Part shown: positions 22,980 to 34,634 of the stretch, piece by piece | How the letters are laid out: each line of letters opens with the position of its first letter | Position numbering within the stretch: position 1 is the first letter of the stretch | Source: Bigelowiella natans CCMP2755 | Lineage: Eukaryota > Cercozoa > Chlorarachniophyceae | DNA length: 47,126 bases | Assembly: GCA_000320545.1 (NCBI GenBank) | Contig: ADNK01002523.1 | Coordinates: forward strand, 45,001 to 92,126 | Direction: 5' to 3' | Made by a program: the position numbers and the translations under genes | Notes under the pieces: generated by a model | Database searches by the model: none | What the model was told of the DNA's origin: nothing | Seen by the model: the letters and a program-made list of their open reading frames with translations, nothing else

Positions 22980-23624
22980 ATGGAAATCGATGCCTCCTCC
23001 TCCAGCGGAAGCGGCGTCCCTCCTCCCGACACTGGGGCTGCCGTCTCATCTGCATCTGTCAATGATACAAACAATAATTCCATCCCCACAAGTTCAACTA
23101 ATCCCCCAAGCGAGGGTAGCTCAGTCCAGGAGAATAAATGTGCACCGTGTTCATCTGTCACGTTCAAAGTGAAGAAATGGAATGCCGTCGCCCTGTGGTC
23201 GTGGGATATCGTTGTAGAGACATGCGCAATTTGTCGCAACCATATTATGTCGCCATGTCAGTTTTCTTCCATTCCGAAAATGTCCCATTGATACAGTCTA
23301 AATATGAGTGTATTAGGTATCGAATGCCAAGCGAAGGAGAATGCTACGAGAGATGATTGTCCAATTGCTTGGGGTGTTTGTAATCATGCTTTTCATTTTC
23401 ATTGCATATCGAGATGGCTGCAAACAAGGAACGTGTGTCCTTTAGGTAAGCATGACCGATTTTGCATCACATTAAAAACTATTGACATGTGATCTTTTTC
23501 ACAGATAACAGAGAATGGGAATTCCAAAAGGTAACTTTGTCCATGCACAAATATTTGTAAAACATAATATAGATTCCATTTTTTATGCTCTTCCAATACT
23601 CAGCATGGGAGCGCGGGGCCTTGA
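22980..23624 (+). CDS. RBX1: RBX1/ROC1, RING-H2 subunit of cullin-RING ubiquitin ligases
   Basis: Four exons, 22980-23256, 23317-23445, 23505-23530 and 23604-23624, give 150 residues. The last exon codes only six residues and the stop. After a low-complexity Ser/Pro N-terminus comes the invariant RBX1 core: [17 protein letters not shown] (the strand that inserts into the cullin), [18 protein letters not shown], then the RING-H2 ligands in [32 protein letters not shown]. The aspartate zinc ligand of CPLD, special to RBX proteins, is present. The protein recruits E2 enzymes and NEDD8-E2 to cullins. The usual YGH/YGR end is replaced by HGSAGP. The N-terminal tail is longer than in animals. The upstream region is shared with the possible small gene on the other strand. 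Confidence 0.97.
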
Positions 23625-24741
23625 GAAAAGAAGCGGGCCTGGCAGTGACGATGTATAGCATCAAAATTTACACGAACAAGTTAGTCGTGACCATTATTTC
23701 CACATGTATGATACGACCCGCGCAGCACGTACCTGTTATGTACCAGACGACCACGTCTAGCTGGATGTAGAGGCGCACATGTGAAGCTGCCGCTACCATG
23801 TAGAGTATGTACAGCATCGTACGTCTAGACGTCTCTAATGATGCGCCGTGTGTCATACGCTACTACTCGCTAGCTAGCTAGCTAGTACTATGTTGTGCTA
23901 TGTATGCCGTGCGACCTCTATAGACCTGCTATAGCGACAAGTGACATGCAAACGATCCTAGAATCGCCATGCGCAAGATCGTCAACTGTACACATTGCTA
24001 GATTGCTGGTCGCACATTGCTAGCTCCACAAGCTAGCAGAGCTAGCTACATGCTACATAGCAGCTAGCAGGCAGTGTGCGTCGCTTGCACGTGCAGTGCA
24101 CATGGTCTAGTGGTGCATGCGCACGCACAACAGAGCACGTCAAACCTGGCAACACATGGGTTTTACCAGTGCACGTTGCGCAGCTCAAGTGCAAGTGCAG
24201 CCCGGAAAGCAAAAGACTAGTGCCTTCTAATGCATCTGCACGCAGTGCATTAATCATGCACAAATAATTGAACATGACATGGACGTTACAGTTTAGACGT
24301 GTCGAAGAGGACCTCTGAATCCACCCAGCTAGCCAGGAAGCTCAAAGTGGCCGGTGCGATGAAACGTGTTTTTTCCCACGCAAGAAGGAGCATGAACGAA
24401 ACTTGAGACACTTTGTGGTCGAGCGTTTCTGCCACGCAGCTAGTCAGGCTTTGCCAGCTTGGCCATCTTGCTCCGATGGACTGATGGGATGACGATGACA
24501 GCTGTCTGGACCGCGCGTTCATGCTAGATGCAACAATCATGACGCAACACTGAAGGCACAGTCCATTGCGTTCACAGTGTGTGACGATGTGCGTGTGAGT
24601 TGCGATCACATTACATGTGCACATGTCGCTCCCGACTCGGCAATCAACCTGTCGCGCATTTGACTCACAAATGGCACTCACACACACACACATGATTGCA
24701 TGCCGCATGAGAACGCATTGTAAATTTAGAATGATGTACCA
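23625..24741. other. Intergenic stretch, palindrome-rich
   Basis: About 1.1 kb with a run of GCTAGCTAGCTAG at 23868-23884, many CTAGC and GCATGC words between 23860 and 24150, and a short CA repeat near 24669-24690. Open frames here lack family motifs. It is bounded by two convergent gene ends. Confidence 0.5.
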
Positions 24742-27700
24742 CTACAAAAATTTGAGCCAAAACCACGAGTGGCTAAACATTTTGTCATCAGAATTCTCAT
24801 CTTTGATGAGGCTTTTTCTCTTGATCATCAATGGCAATGGGGAATGATCTGTCGAATTGCCCCACCCAGCACATGCACTAGGCTTCATTGGATCATTTGC
24901 ATCATGAGCTTTCAACTCGTTGAGATGTTCCAATTTCAGTTCAAAAGGTGATTGAAACTGATTCCCGAGCACTGGTTGACTCTGATATTGAATCCATTGC
25001 TTCATGAACAATCCATCTAGAGCATTTTGATCATGTTGACAGGAGGCTTGTATTGCAACATTTTGCAGAACTTTGAGCTTTTTCCTGGGAAGGAAATTGG
25101 CATTCCGCATCCAATTTTTAGCTTGTTCAACCCAGAACCCGCTATGACAACAATCTGAGTTAATGTAAAGTTTGCAGCCAGTTTGGAATGCATGAGATCG
25201 TCCAAATACGTCGATGATCTCGTCCAGAGTTATTGGGTGATCGTCGCACAGTTTCCAATCACCCGTATCTTCTAGGCCATGACCGCTGTAGAATAGCATC
25301 TTCACTCCCGTCCATTTTTGTTCATGATCTCCTTCTCTGTGATTGAAGTATTGCCTGATGTCCTCGAGAATCTCACCTCGCGTTCTCCTACGTTTCTCGA
25401 TACACACTTTATGCAAACGAATGTGCTTCCCTGCAAGAAATTCCTCCAATTTCCGAGCCATTGTCAATTCTTCTACTAAAATGGAGTCGCTATCTATTCC
25501 CTGGCCGTGATTCTCTGTCTCTTTTTGAATTAACAAGAAAGCACTACCACCTTCAACTTTCTGAGATGACTCAATACAAACCCTATGAGCATCGTTGAAG
25601 AACTCTTCAAAAATTCTACTAAGGTTTTCTGACAATTCTAGAATCCTCTCAGGTTTTCTCTTAATGAGAGCACTTTTGAGTGCCTCGACATCTACCACAC
25701 ACCGACGAAGTTTATGGCCCAAATTACTGTATTTGGTTTCGAGTTTACTGCCTTGCTGTCTTGTCGAATGATTCTCATTTTTGTTTTCAACGATGTGCTC
25801 TTTCGATAAATCATTACTCAAACATTCCTTCAACATTTGCTGTTTGGCTCGAATTATTCCCAACTGGAGGTCCTGGAGGTCTCGATCCCGAATAGACCCC
25901 TTCGAAGATAATTTTTTTAAAAGCTTGTATTCTGGACTCTCTCCATAAGATACGGCTTGTGATACCATACTATCAAAATCCATTTGTGGCCAGTGCTGCA
26001 AATCCTTGCTAGTTTTCCAATCTGCTGTATTCCCTCTGTCGAAATAATTGACACATATATAACCCTCACCTTCGACGTCTTCAGGGTATTCGCTCCAAAC
26101 TTGTTCAGCGATTTCTTGCGCAGAAAGAACCCTTCCCGGCCAATAACCTCCATCATACTCAATCCAAATTGGAATTCGACAAGGTTTAAACTCACTGTTT
26201 TGCACCAATGGCAGAAATTCCACAGAAATATCCTTATTTCTGTATTCATTATTTCTCATATCTGTGATCCTTTCGACTTCCCAATTCTTTATTTTATATT
26301 GATCCCCTCTATGAAAATCTGTAATATACCAGCATCCTCTGTGACGATGAAAAATGGAGTCTTCGCCCTTTTTCTTGAATGCCAATAGCCCATCTAGACA
26401 ACCATCAATGAGGACGTATATACCGTCGTATTTCTGACCAACAACTTCCTGTGGGCCGTATCTCTGACCAACAACTTTCAGAGCACCTTTCAATCTCTAC
26501 AACATTATATTATTAGAGAATATTAGTTATTGGAGAATGTAAGCTAATAGACTACACCGATGTAATCTTTTTCAAATATTTTTAGTTCGGTTCTTTGCAG
26601 AAACATGAAGTAATTTGAATAAAGGAAAGAGCATACGACGTCAGAATACCGGGTTTGATTCTACAGAGAGTATCCCTTTAAATAACCCTATCCTTCGCAT
26701 GAGCTCTGACTTTATGAAGAGTTCTGGCAAATCGGGACAGTCTCCGTTACTTCGAAGCTGCTTCGAAAGATCATCTATGGCATGTCCAATTTTATTGAGC
26801 TCCTGATGATAATCATAAAGTAAATCAAACCAAAACACGCCTCGAGATCATGTTTATAAGAAGCATGAATCTGAGTAACTTACCTCCCAACATTTGTACG
26901 CATCACTCGGTAAGTTGTCAAAGCTTATTTTAAAGAGTACTTTGTCTAAATCTATTAACTTCAGGAGCTTAGTGCGAGTTGCCAGAAATTTTGTAGGACT
27001 CGCAAGGAAACCCCAAAGGTAAGGTTTAGATTGAGATTTTAATTTGGTGAGGTTTTTGCGCAGCTTTTTCATTTTCTTAAATTGCCCTTCCTTCTCCATC
27101 CAGGTTGCAACTATAAACTGTTTACTATTTCTCTCGTCTTGAGACTGCACAACAGCAAGTCTTTCTTCATTATTGTGCCGACACGTGACAAGTTGGCCTG
27201 TAAAGTTCGGAATTATGCGTGTTAGTTCCTTTCTCGGTAGAATTACTGAACTTCTTTACGATCAAATTATCTCCTATGCTGCACATTGCAACTCAGATAT
27301 CATATATCTCCAATTTCGATCCACACATTTCAACTTGCATCTTTACACTTCACAAATTATATATCATTACATAATTCACAACACTAGAGCAAGTTCATCA
27401 GGGATTGAAGAACATCCCGCACCTTTACGGTAAACGCGGAGTTTTTGCTTGATATTCGATTTCTTCTTCTTCTTCTTCTTCTTTTTCTTCTTCCTGTCCT
27501 TCTTCCTCTTATCCTTTGTTCTCTTGTCCGTCTCCTTCTTTACCGACGGTGAATCACTCTCAGTTTTCTCATCTTCGGACACGTTTCCTGAAGCACCACC
27601 GTCTTGGTCCCCAAGATCATCTTCGGATGCACTCTCTCTCACCAGACCCTTCTCTTGATACTCAGACATATTTTTTATTGGCGAACTCTCGTCTGGGTCG

Positions 27701-28487
27701 GGAAAATCATTTTCCGATGTACCCTCTCTTGGAAGACACTCCTCTTGATCATCAAGATCATCTTTGTGCATGTTTTCTGATGAAACGTCTCGGTCCCGTG
27801 CTCTCTCTCTCGCCACACTCTCTCTCAACAGATCATCTCTCGTTGGTACTGAAGAACAAAAAGTATTGGAAAATGCATTATGATTTGTGCCTTCGAGAAT
27901 GATTTTCATGTGAGGAGGATCAGCTGTTGATGACTCCTTTTGATCCTCAGCATGATCTTCAGACTCCGATGGTAGATCCTCATCTTGCTCCATGAGATGC
28001 TCTTTGGAAGCACTTTCTTTCGATAGACTTTCGTCTTGATCCTCAAGATCATCATTTCCTTTTGGCAGGCTTCCGTCTTGGTCCTTGTAATCGTCTTTGT
28101 GTACACTCTCTCTCGACAGATGACTCTCCTCTTGATCATGTTGAAGACTCTCGCTCTTTCGGGATTTTTTCATCTTTGTCTCATGAATATTGTCCAGTCT
28201 TTTCCGTTTCCCTCTCCTCTCGCCCTTTGTTATCATAGTTGTCATTGTCATCGTTTTGTTGGAATCATTGAAATGTGCCGTGCTTGACCCGAACATGTGG
28301 TGTGCATGTGCATGTGTGTGTGCAAGTGTGTGTGGCAACGCAATACTTTGAGAAGCTTGTCAATGAGGTCATCCTTCATTATGCAGCCTTTGACCAAAAT
28401 TTTCTTCTCCTTCATCATTGCCAAGAGCTCCCTCACCCCCTTAGACTCGTAATTCTTGCGAAGGTCATCATCATCATTGAAATCCAT
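24742..28487 (-). CDS. SAP / acidic repeat / Tudor-PWWP-like / metacaspase-like (peptidase C14 fold) fusion protein
   Basis: Five exons: 28347-28487, 27423-28224, 26884-27197, 26650-26802, 24742-26496. All phases close, giving 1054 residues. Residues 1-47 form an SAP-like helix-loop-helix (VRELLAMMKEKKILVKG, KDDLIDKLLK), a DNA-binding module. About 48-300 is a charged linker starting with an NLS-like cluster (GERRGKRKRL), with degenerate repeats around D-D-L-x-D-Q-D-E, and ending in a long Lys run. Residues 315-420 begin GQLVTCRHNNEERLAVV and may be another small beta module plus helices. Residues about 576-641 (RIPIWIEYDGGYWPGRVLS...YICVNYFD) look like a Tudor/PWWP-type fold. The caspase-like domain lies near 790-960: strand AFLLIQ, the His of MLFYSGHG (about 876) and the Cys of INSDCCHSG (about 920), the metacaspase dyad. 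Whether it cleaves after Arg/Lys cannot be judged. A nuclear, chromatin-bound protease or scaffold is inferred. Confidence 0.82.
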
Positions 28488-30279
28488 GGGAAGCTTTGGC
28501 TAGAGCTCGTAACTCTATAGTTTGAGTTCTGAAAGTTGTGCTTACACAGCTTGAAGCATCCACAATGCAACACAGGATGTGAACGAGCGAATGAATACGA
28601 TGACACTAGATCTAGGTCTCAGCAAAAAAGTTCCGTTTCATGAAGAAGACAGCGAAGAAACCGACGCTCTGACACGCGATATTTTGGGCCGAAAATATTA
28701 TCATTCGAAAAGACCGAGTTTTCTTGGTAAATCCGAGGAGAAGATGTTAGCAAGATGGCATTTTGGTGAAGTCCTAGTAAGAAATCCGACTCGGAATACA
28801 AAGACTGATTGACTTCGGACTTCTTCGACATCGTCGACATCGTCGACACAGTGGTGGCGATCTTCTACCTAAAAAACTTGAATTGGGATGTCGCATGTAA
28901 AAATTACGTGTCTTTTAGCGACTCTACGATTTCAAAGTTACGGTAACTTACCGGTACGCAATTTGTCCTGAATTTGAGCAATGACCACGCGTAGAGGGAT
29001 GTGATCCAGCAACTCAAGTGTGCCCCTAGTCTGTTCGCAGATTTCACTTGAAGGTTGCTCCTACCGCACAATTATTACGTCCATGTCTGCATGTTCTGCC
29101 TCGGCGTGTTTGTGTTTTCTCGTGAGTTCGGAGAATTGTTTGTGGGTTCGAAGAATTTCGAAGGACTGGAGGATTGTGTGCGAGTTCGAAGTTGTGAGCT
29201 CAAAGCATCGTGGTGTGTGCTTTTGTGTGAACACCAAGTGTCTCTAATTTCAGTGGAATTTCCATGCCTTCTTTGTGCTAGCAATCATGCTAGTTTCATC
29301 TTCATGAATCTTGAGATGAAATCCGGAGTGATTGACTTGACAGACTCCGAAGTCAAAGGTCAAAGCACACACATCCCCTCTCGCGGCGCAATTCGAAATC
29401 ACCGGAAATGTTTCTCCATTCCTGCTGAAATGGATGAAGTTGCACTTTGCTCACATTTTGACACATGGAACTTTTTCATCTCTTTCCTCTCCTCTTCCCA
29501 ATCCGATCACACGACATCACGACATCGCTGTCTAGCTAGAAGTCATGTCTGGATGTGCCGTGCCTAGCAACTAGAAATCAGCCTCATCCAAGCTTGGCAT
29601 CGGCTCGTCCACTGTGCATGTTGCTGCTGATCGACAGCCCTATTGCTGTTGGAATCAACGTCAGATGCATCTAGCATGGCCAGAATCCAGCGAGTAGCTG
29701 CCTGCACACATCTAGACAGACGACATGTGTGCCACGTGCCATGCTGATCAGATGGACTGGACAATGCGCAGAGAGCATGTTAGCATGAAGTTAGCTAGCT
29801 AGTGCTTGCACAGTGCTCGTAGTGCGTAGCAGCACATGCACATGACAGCGGGCTTAGGCTTCACTGATGATGGACAACAAATGCATCACATCGCATCATT
29901 GGCTGCCCAAAGCTAGGCTAGCTAGGCCTGCAAGTATACAAGAAGACAATCGAAATTTTTGAATGTCGTCATTGTCTCGCTAGAGACTAGCATGCACACT
30001 TGCTGTGCTAGCTTTGCTCTCGACGATGCACACACATGAGAGCAAGAGACCAAGACAAGCCGGCACTTCGTTGATTCTAGGATTGCATGCATGCATGCAT
30101 GCGCATCGCAAGCCTCAGTATATCAGCTCAAAAGCTGAAGAGATTAAAAAAAAAAGTATTTCATGATGGGGGTGTCTGTAACCATATGATGTCGCAATGA
30201 TGTTGCAATTAAGATCCACAGCGGGACAGATGCATCGCCAGACTAACTATCTTGACAAATGATCCTGATGTCTAAATAA
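28488..30279. other. Intergenic stretch, palindrome-rich, with one doubtful coding patch
   Basis: About 1.8 kb. A frame at 28594-28757 (+), LDLGLSKKVPFHEED onward, could splice (donor gtgaag at 28766, acceptor cgacacag ending 28850) to 28851-28941. No family supports it. From 29780 to 30120 the DNA is rich in GCTAGC and has a GCATGCATGCATGCATGC run at 30083-30102. The 170-codon frame 29055-29567 shows no family features. Confidence 0.35.
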
Positions 30280-32650
30280 TTAGTCGTATTTTTCAGCCTC
30301 TTGTGGGTCCACGGATACCTCCTTCGATTCGAGTACATTTTCCACCACGACTTCGACGGACACGTCTTCCTTGTCCTCCTCAGGATATCCCAGAATTGCT
30401 TCTCTCTCTTGCGCTTGTTCTCTATACTCCCTCTTGCGCTCCTCACGATATTTCTTCCATTCTTCCCGCATGAGCCGCATCTCTTTTGCCTCTCCGGAAA
30501 GATTAGAGTCCCTGATCTTTTTGTCCTCCTTCTCAAACTTACTCCAGTAGCCGCCGTCCTTCAAATTCCCGACAATCTCCTCTATGTTCTTTTTAGACAG
30601 AATGCTAGGTGGTCGTGGGCGCCAGAGAATTTGATAAAAATCTTTTTGGTTTACGCTTACGAGCTCATCTCCTTGGTTATTCCAGAGTTTGTAACCATTT
30701 TCCATGGCGGCGAAACGGAAATCCTGATCTTTAACCTCTTGAGGGTAAGGTTGTGTAACAGCTGTGATTACATAGCGGCCAGATGGATCCCATTGGACAT
30801 CTTGGCACCTGAAATGGTGCCTGACAGCCAAGCTGGTCTTCGTATTGATGTCCAGAAATTCCAAGGCTCCAGTGTCCCCAAGACCACCGGCGAGGAGCAA
30901 GGTGCGGCCATAAGGTGCCCAAAATAGCTTAGTGCACAATCTCTTCTCAAAGACAGCTATTTTTTTTAGCTTAGTTCCTTGCAGCGAGTAGATAGAGACA
31001 TGGAATCTTGGAGGACTACCCTGCTTCGCATCACCATGAGCGATAGCAATGCATGCACCATGTGGCTCCCAAGCAACATCAACAACCAGGTCATCCATCT
31101 CTAAGACTTCAACCGGAATATTCTTCGATCGCATGCGTAGGAATTCAAACGAATATTTCTCAGTTTTCTTTGACACTTGTGCGCAAAGCTGTGCGCAGAG
31201 AAAGTCTCCTTGCGGATGCCAGTGAAGTCTGAGTCCATCTTCTTTGTTTTTTGTTTTCTGTTTCACGTGGAAGAAGTGGCGTTCTCTTATTTTCTTTTTG
31301 GAGGGAATTTCGATTATCTGCAAATAAGCAGGTTGGCCTCCTGATTCTGGAACCCAAGTAGCAATGAAAGGATTGGAGGGAGAGAAGGCTGCTGTCTGAA
31401 CTCCTTTGATGGCCATGGATTTCTTATCCAGCAGTGTCACTCCGTTCGGCACGTTATAGACACTAATTTTATCTTGCCATGCACGACAAACATATTTATC
31501 ATCCGAAGACCATCGGAACACTGGCCAATGGATATAAGGATTAATGGCGAATGAACGCAACTTCTTTTCAGTGTCTATGTTCCATATGATAATCTCATCA
31601 TGTTTGCGAGCCTCCCTGCAGGTCACTAAGAAATTCTCCTTCGGAGAGAAGTCGATTCGTGCCACATCTTCGTGAATATATTTACCCACTTGTGAAAAGT
31701 CTTGAGCGCCCCAGAGCACAATTCCCTTTAGGTGGAACGTCGCAAAGTACGAACCCCTTGGAGACCATTTGACTTTACTCTGTGTCCATACTTTTTTCTG
31801 TGCTTTCTCCCGCTCGCCCCCGTAGGCCAATTGGCGACCGGAGGTGGTTTTGTGGCCGGCAGGGTCGTTCCAGAATATTTTGGTTTCTCTTGCAAACCTC
31901 ATCACGAATTGGTCTCTTACCTTCTCATCCATCATCCATGAGAGGTAGTTTGGTCTATCTTTGATCACTGGCTTTGGTTTCGGCGTGTAAACATCGGGAA
32001 CCCTTTCATACTCAACAACTTTAGAGAGAAGTGTGGTCGTGAACACATAGCCTTTGCTAAATGTAAACCCACTCAAAGCTCTACAAGCAGCTGCGGCGGA
32101 TGCGGCATCTTTGTAAAAGGCAAATCCACATCCTACCGTTGACCCATCTGCATCTACACTCAACTCAAAATTTTCTAGATTCTTATTACGGAGCTTCTTC
32201 ATGGCAAAACCCTTGAGCTTTGCGAACTTGGACTTTGGGGCCTTTGGTAAGCCTGTCAAGAAACGCACTTCAGTGCTAATCGGTAGAAATATTCGAATTT
32301 TGCTTATTACCTTCAATGACCACTACTTTCGAGAGATCAACATTGAGTTTTATTGACTGTATTAAAATCAATGTTCAGAATTATTTAGTGTTGCTCCATT
32401 CAATCTTCAATCATATATTACGTCGCGTTTTCTCTCAGCGCCCTCGCACTCCGCTTTATAACTTTTGTACTCCTCATTCAATCCGCTACATTTATCCTGA
32501 CTCTCTTTCCGCTTCTCCTCTGAGATCACAAGCAAATAATGTTTCAACTAGTGTTTCCCACGACTCAGTAAACGTTGAATATTTACCTAGCTCTCGAAGC
32601 CTGGATTCCAAATCCGCAATTTCAGCTTCAAGTTTGTCCGGGTCGTCCAT
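30280..32650 (-). CDS. EIF3B: Translation initiation factor eIF3 subunit b
   Basis: Four exons, 32587-32650, 32422-32519, 32311-32356 and 30280-32252, give 726 residues, in the size range of lineages between yeast and animals. The first 55 residues are a charged coiled coil instead of the usual acidic leader. The RRM follows (SKVVVIEGLPKAPKSKFAKL, then GCGFAFYKDAASAAAACRAL), then the linker YLSWMMDEKVRDQFVMRF, and the WD40/beta-propeller core with SPRGSYFATFHLKGIVLWG, VFRWSSDDKYVCRAWQDKI and WAPYGRTLLLAGGLGDTGAL. The C-terminal segment, EEWKKYREERKREYREQ, is the helical tail that binds eIF3i/eIF3g. eIF3b scaffolds the eIF3 complex on the 40S subunit. The three small 5' exons contrast with the single large 3' exon. 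Confidence 0.97.
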
Positions 32651-33640
32651 GGTTGTTGATGTCCTTTCGCCTCTACCTTTGTTTACTCCTTTAGAAAATA
32701 AATACAAAAATCTCATTAATCCCAGCAATATATTCGTGTATGCATGGCTAGACTCTCCCAGTCCTGGCGAACTTTCCCCATCAAAACTACAAATGTCCGT
32801 CGACTCAATTTTACTGAAACCATGCTGTTATTTTGTCAGAGGCCACATACGTTTTTAGGGAATGTATCCCCTTCATCTCCCTCTTAGTAACAGTTATCAC
32901 ACAACCTTATAGGCAATATAATCCGAGATTGGGCTTGTGAAATAAGAACCAGGGGGGGACCGATCGACAATTACGCCTGGCCTGGGTGCGCAAGGCTTAA
33001 TGCTGTGATTGAGGTCATTCTCATCCCTACGACATACAAGGTCGTTGTCGCTAAATTCAAAATCCAAAGATGCTCCGACCCGCGTTCAATGCTGCGGGCC
33101 AAATAATTGTGGAGAACTAGTATGTGCGGTATACAATTTCTCATGTCGTAGATATAAAACACAAACCTGTTGAAGCTCCTATTGCTTCCAACACTCAGCA
33201 TACTGTTGATAAAATTCGAAATACTGATATCGTAAATATAATACATTTTATGTATGCGATATCATTTTTAGGGTTTATTTGAATAAAACTACCTTTAGTG
33301 CTCAGTCTCATCCAGTTTACAGGAACTGAGCAACAAGAGACTGGCAAATGTTAGACCTTGAAATTCACCGAGTGGATTTCCCAAAGGATTGAACCCCTTG
33401 TGTTTTTTATTGAAAACCTACTATACTGATGACGCAAGATCACAATATTAGGATACTTTGATAAAAAGCATCAAGAAAATATTTTTAGCCCGGTTGTGTA
33501 CCTTGAGAGAAGGAATGAGTTCAATCGAAAGCTCTGTGAATCTCGGGCTGAAGAGGAACAAACTTTTGAATTTTGAAATTTAGAAGAGCAAGCATTGCCT
33601 GCGCCACTGGTTGGTCCCTCTTATTAGGGAGGGCGCACCT
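32651..33640. other. Intergenic region upstream of eIF3b and the four-helix gene
   Basis: About 1 kb of AT-rich DNA between two divergent genes, so both promoters should be here. No open frame with family features was found. Confidence 0.45.
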
Positions 33641-34634
33641 ATGTCGGAGCATCATGAAGCTCACTTCAATGCCTATCAAGGGTATATCGGGCATTTATTA
33701 AACAAAATTGTTGAACACTAACAACGTCTCCTCTTAGATTAAGTTGCTATTTTTGTGCAACGGCTATCGCTGCGCTTGCAATCGGAGCGACCGGCGTTGC
33801 CCTAGCAACAAATGAATATGAGGTCATTCATTAGAATCAGAATTCCCATAAATGTAAGTTATAAACATTCTTCCTTCCGACTTAGAATTGCACAAAGGCA
33901 AGCGAGTATCTACTCTTCGGTGCGACGTGGTATGGCCTTTCTTTCGCTTCTGCTTGCCAACGCTATCAGCTTTGCTCCAAAACAAAATTGCATAATTAAT
34001 CTGATTAATCTTTTCTATGCAGCACATTAATTGATGGAGCATTTTCGCTCCTTCTTGGATGCGCGATCAATCGTCTGATGGAAGGATCATGGTGAAATAT
34101 TTTGTCTCATCTCGAGCTGAAACACCAACCACTCACTCACAATTTAGGTCTGCATGCTGGATGCTGTCATGCCTGTCTATCTACGGAGCCATAATTATGA
34201 CCAAGTTTATTCTACTTTGTCTGGACACAGCAATGGTGTTTGGAAGTGATTCAACGGTAGGAAAAGGAAAATGTGCGTTTTGAAGATTATCCTATTTCAT
34301 GAACCAATTGTCCTCCTCAGACATGTAACGACATAAGCTTCCAGCGATACTATGTCATTGCTCAGCTGTAAGTTCCATATGGATTCTAAGTTTGTCATCT
34401 ATAGCTTCTTAAAATGATTCAAATCATGCTTGTGCACAGGGCTCTTTTTGGATTCGAAATATTCATTGGTTTTGGCTATGCAATGGTGTGTTTTTATATC
34501 ATACGTCAAGCATATCTGCTGAACCGTTGTAACTTTAGAGACTTGGCTTGGAGGATGCAGTAGAAGAAGCTTTATACCACATGGGGTATAATTGTGACAA
34601 AATAGCCATTTCAACGCGTTCCTTCGTTATTTGA
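33641..34634 (+). CDS. Small four-helix membrane protein, unknown family
   Basis: Eight short exons: 33641-33681, 33738-33822, 33886-33929, 34023-34091, 34148-34256, 34321-34367, 34440-34485, 34539-34634. All phases close, giving 178 residues from ATG 33641 (M-S-E-H-H-E-A-H-F). Four hydrophobic helices can be drawn: CATAIAALAIGATGVALA; the segment around LLFGATCTLIDGAFSLLLG; MLSCLSIYGAIIMTKFILLC; and VIAQLALFGFEIFIGFGYAM. The N-terminus is short and soluble; the C-terminus (after GLEDAVEEAL) is soluble. This is a MARVEL/tetraspan-like topology but without the tetraspanin CCG motif. No family is recognised. Exon lengths of 41-109 nt and exact phase closure are the main evidence that it is a gene. 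Codon-level openness of any one exon would not be enough. Confidence 0.78.

Noticed and set aside
29055-29567. 170-codon frame with a SUMO-interaction-like VIDLTDSE
   Set aside because: No family features or splice signals; the short motif can arise by chance and the frame lies in palindrome-rich intergenic DNA.
30301-30927. 208-codon open frame on the plus strand
   Set aside because: Antisense of the eIF3b coding exon, as expected from codon bias.
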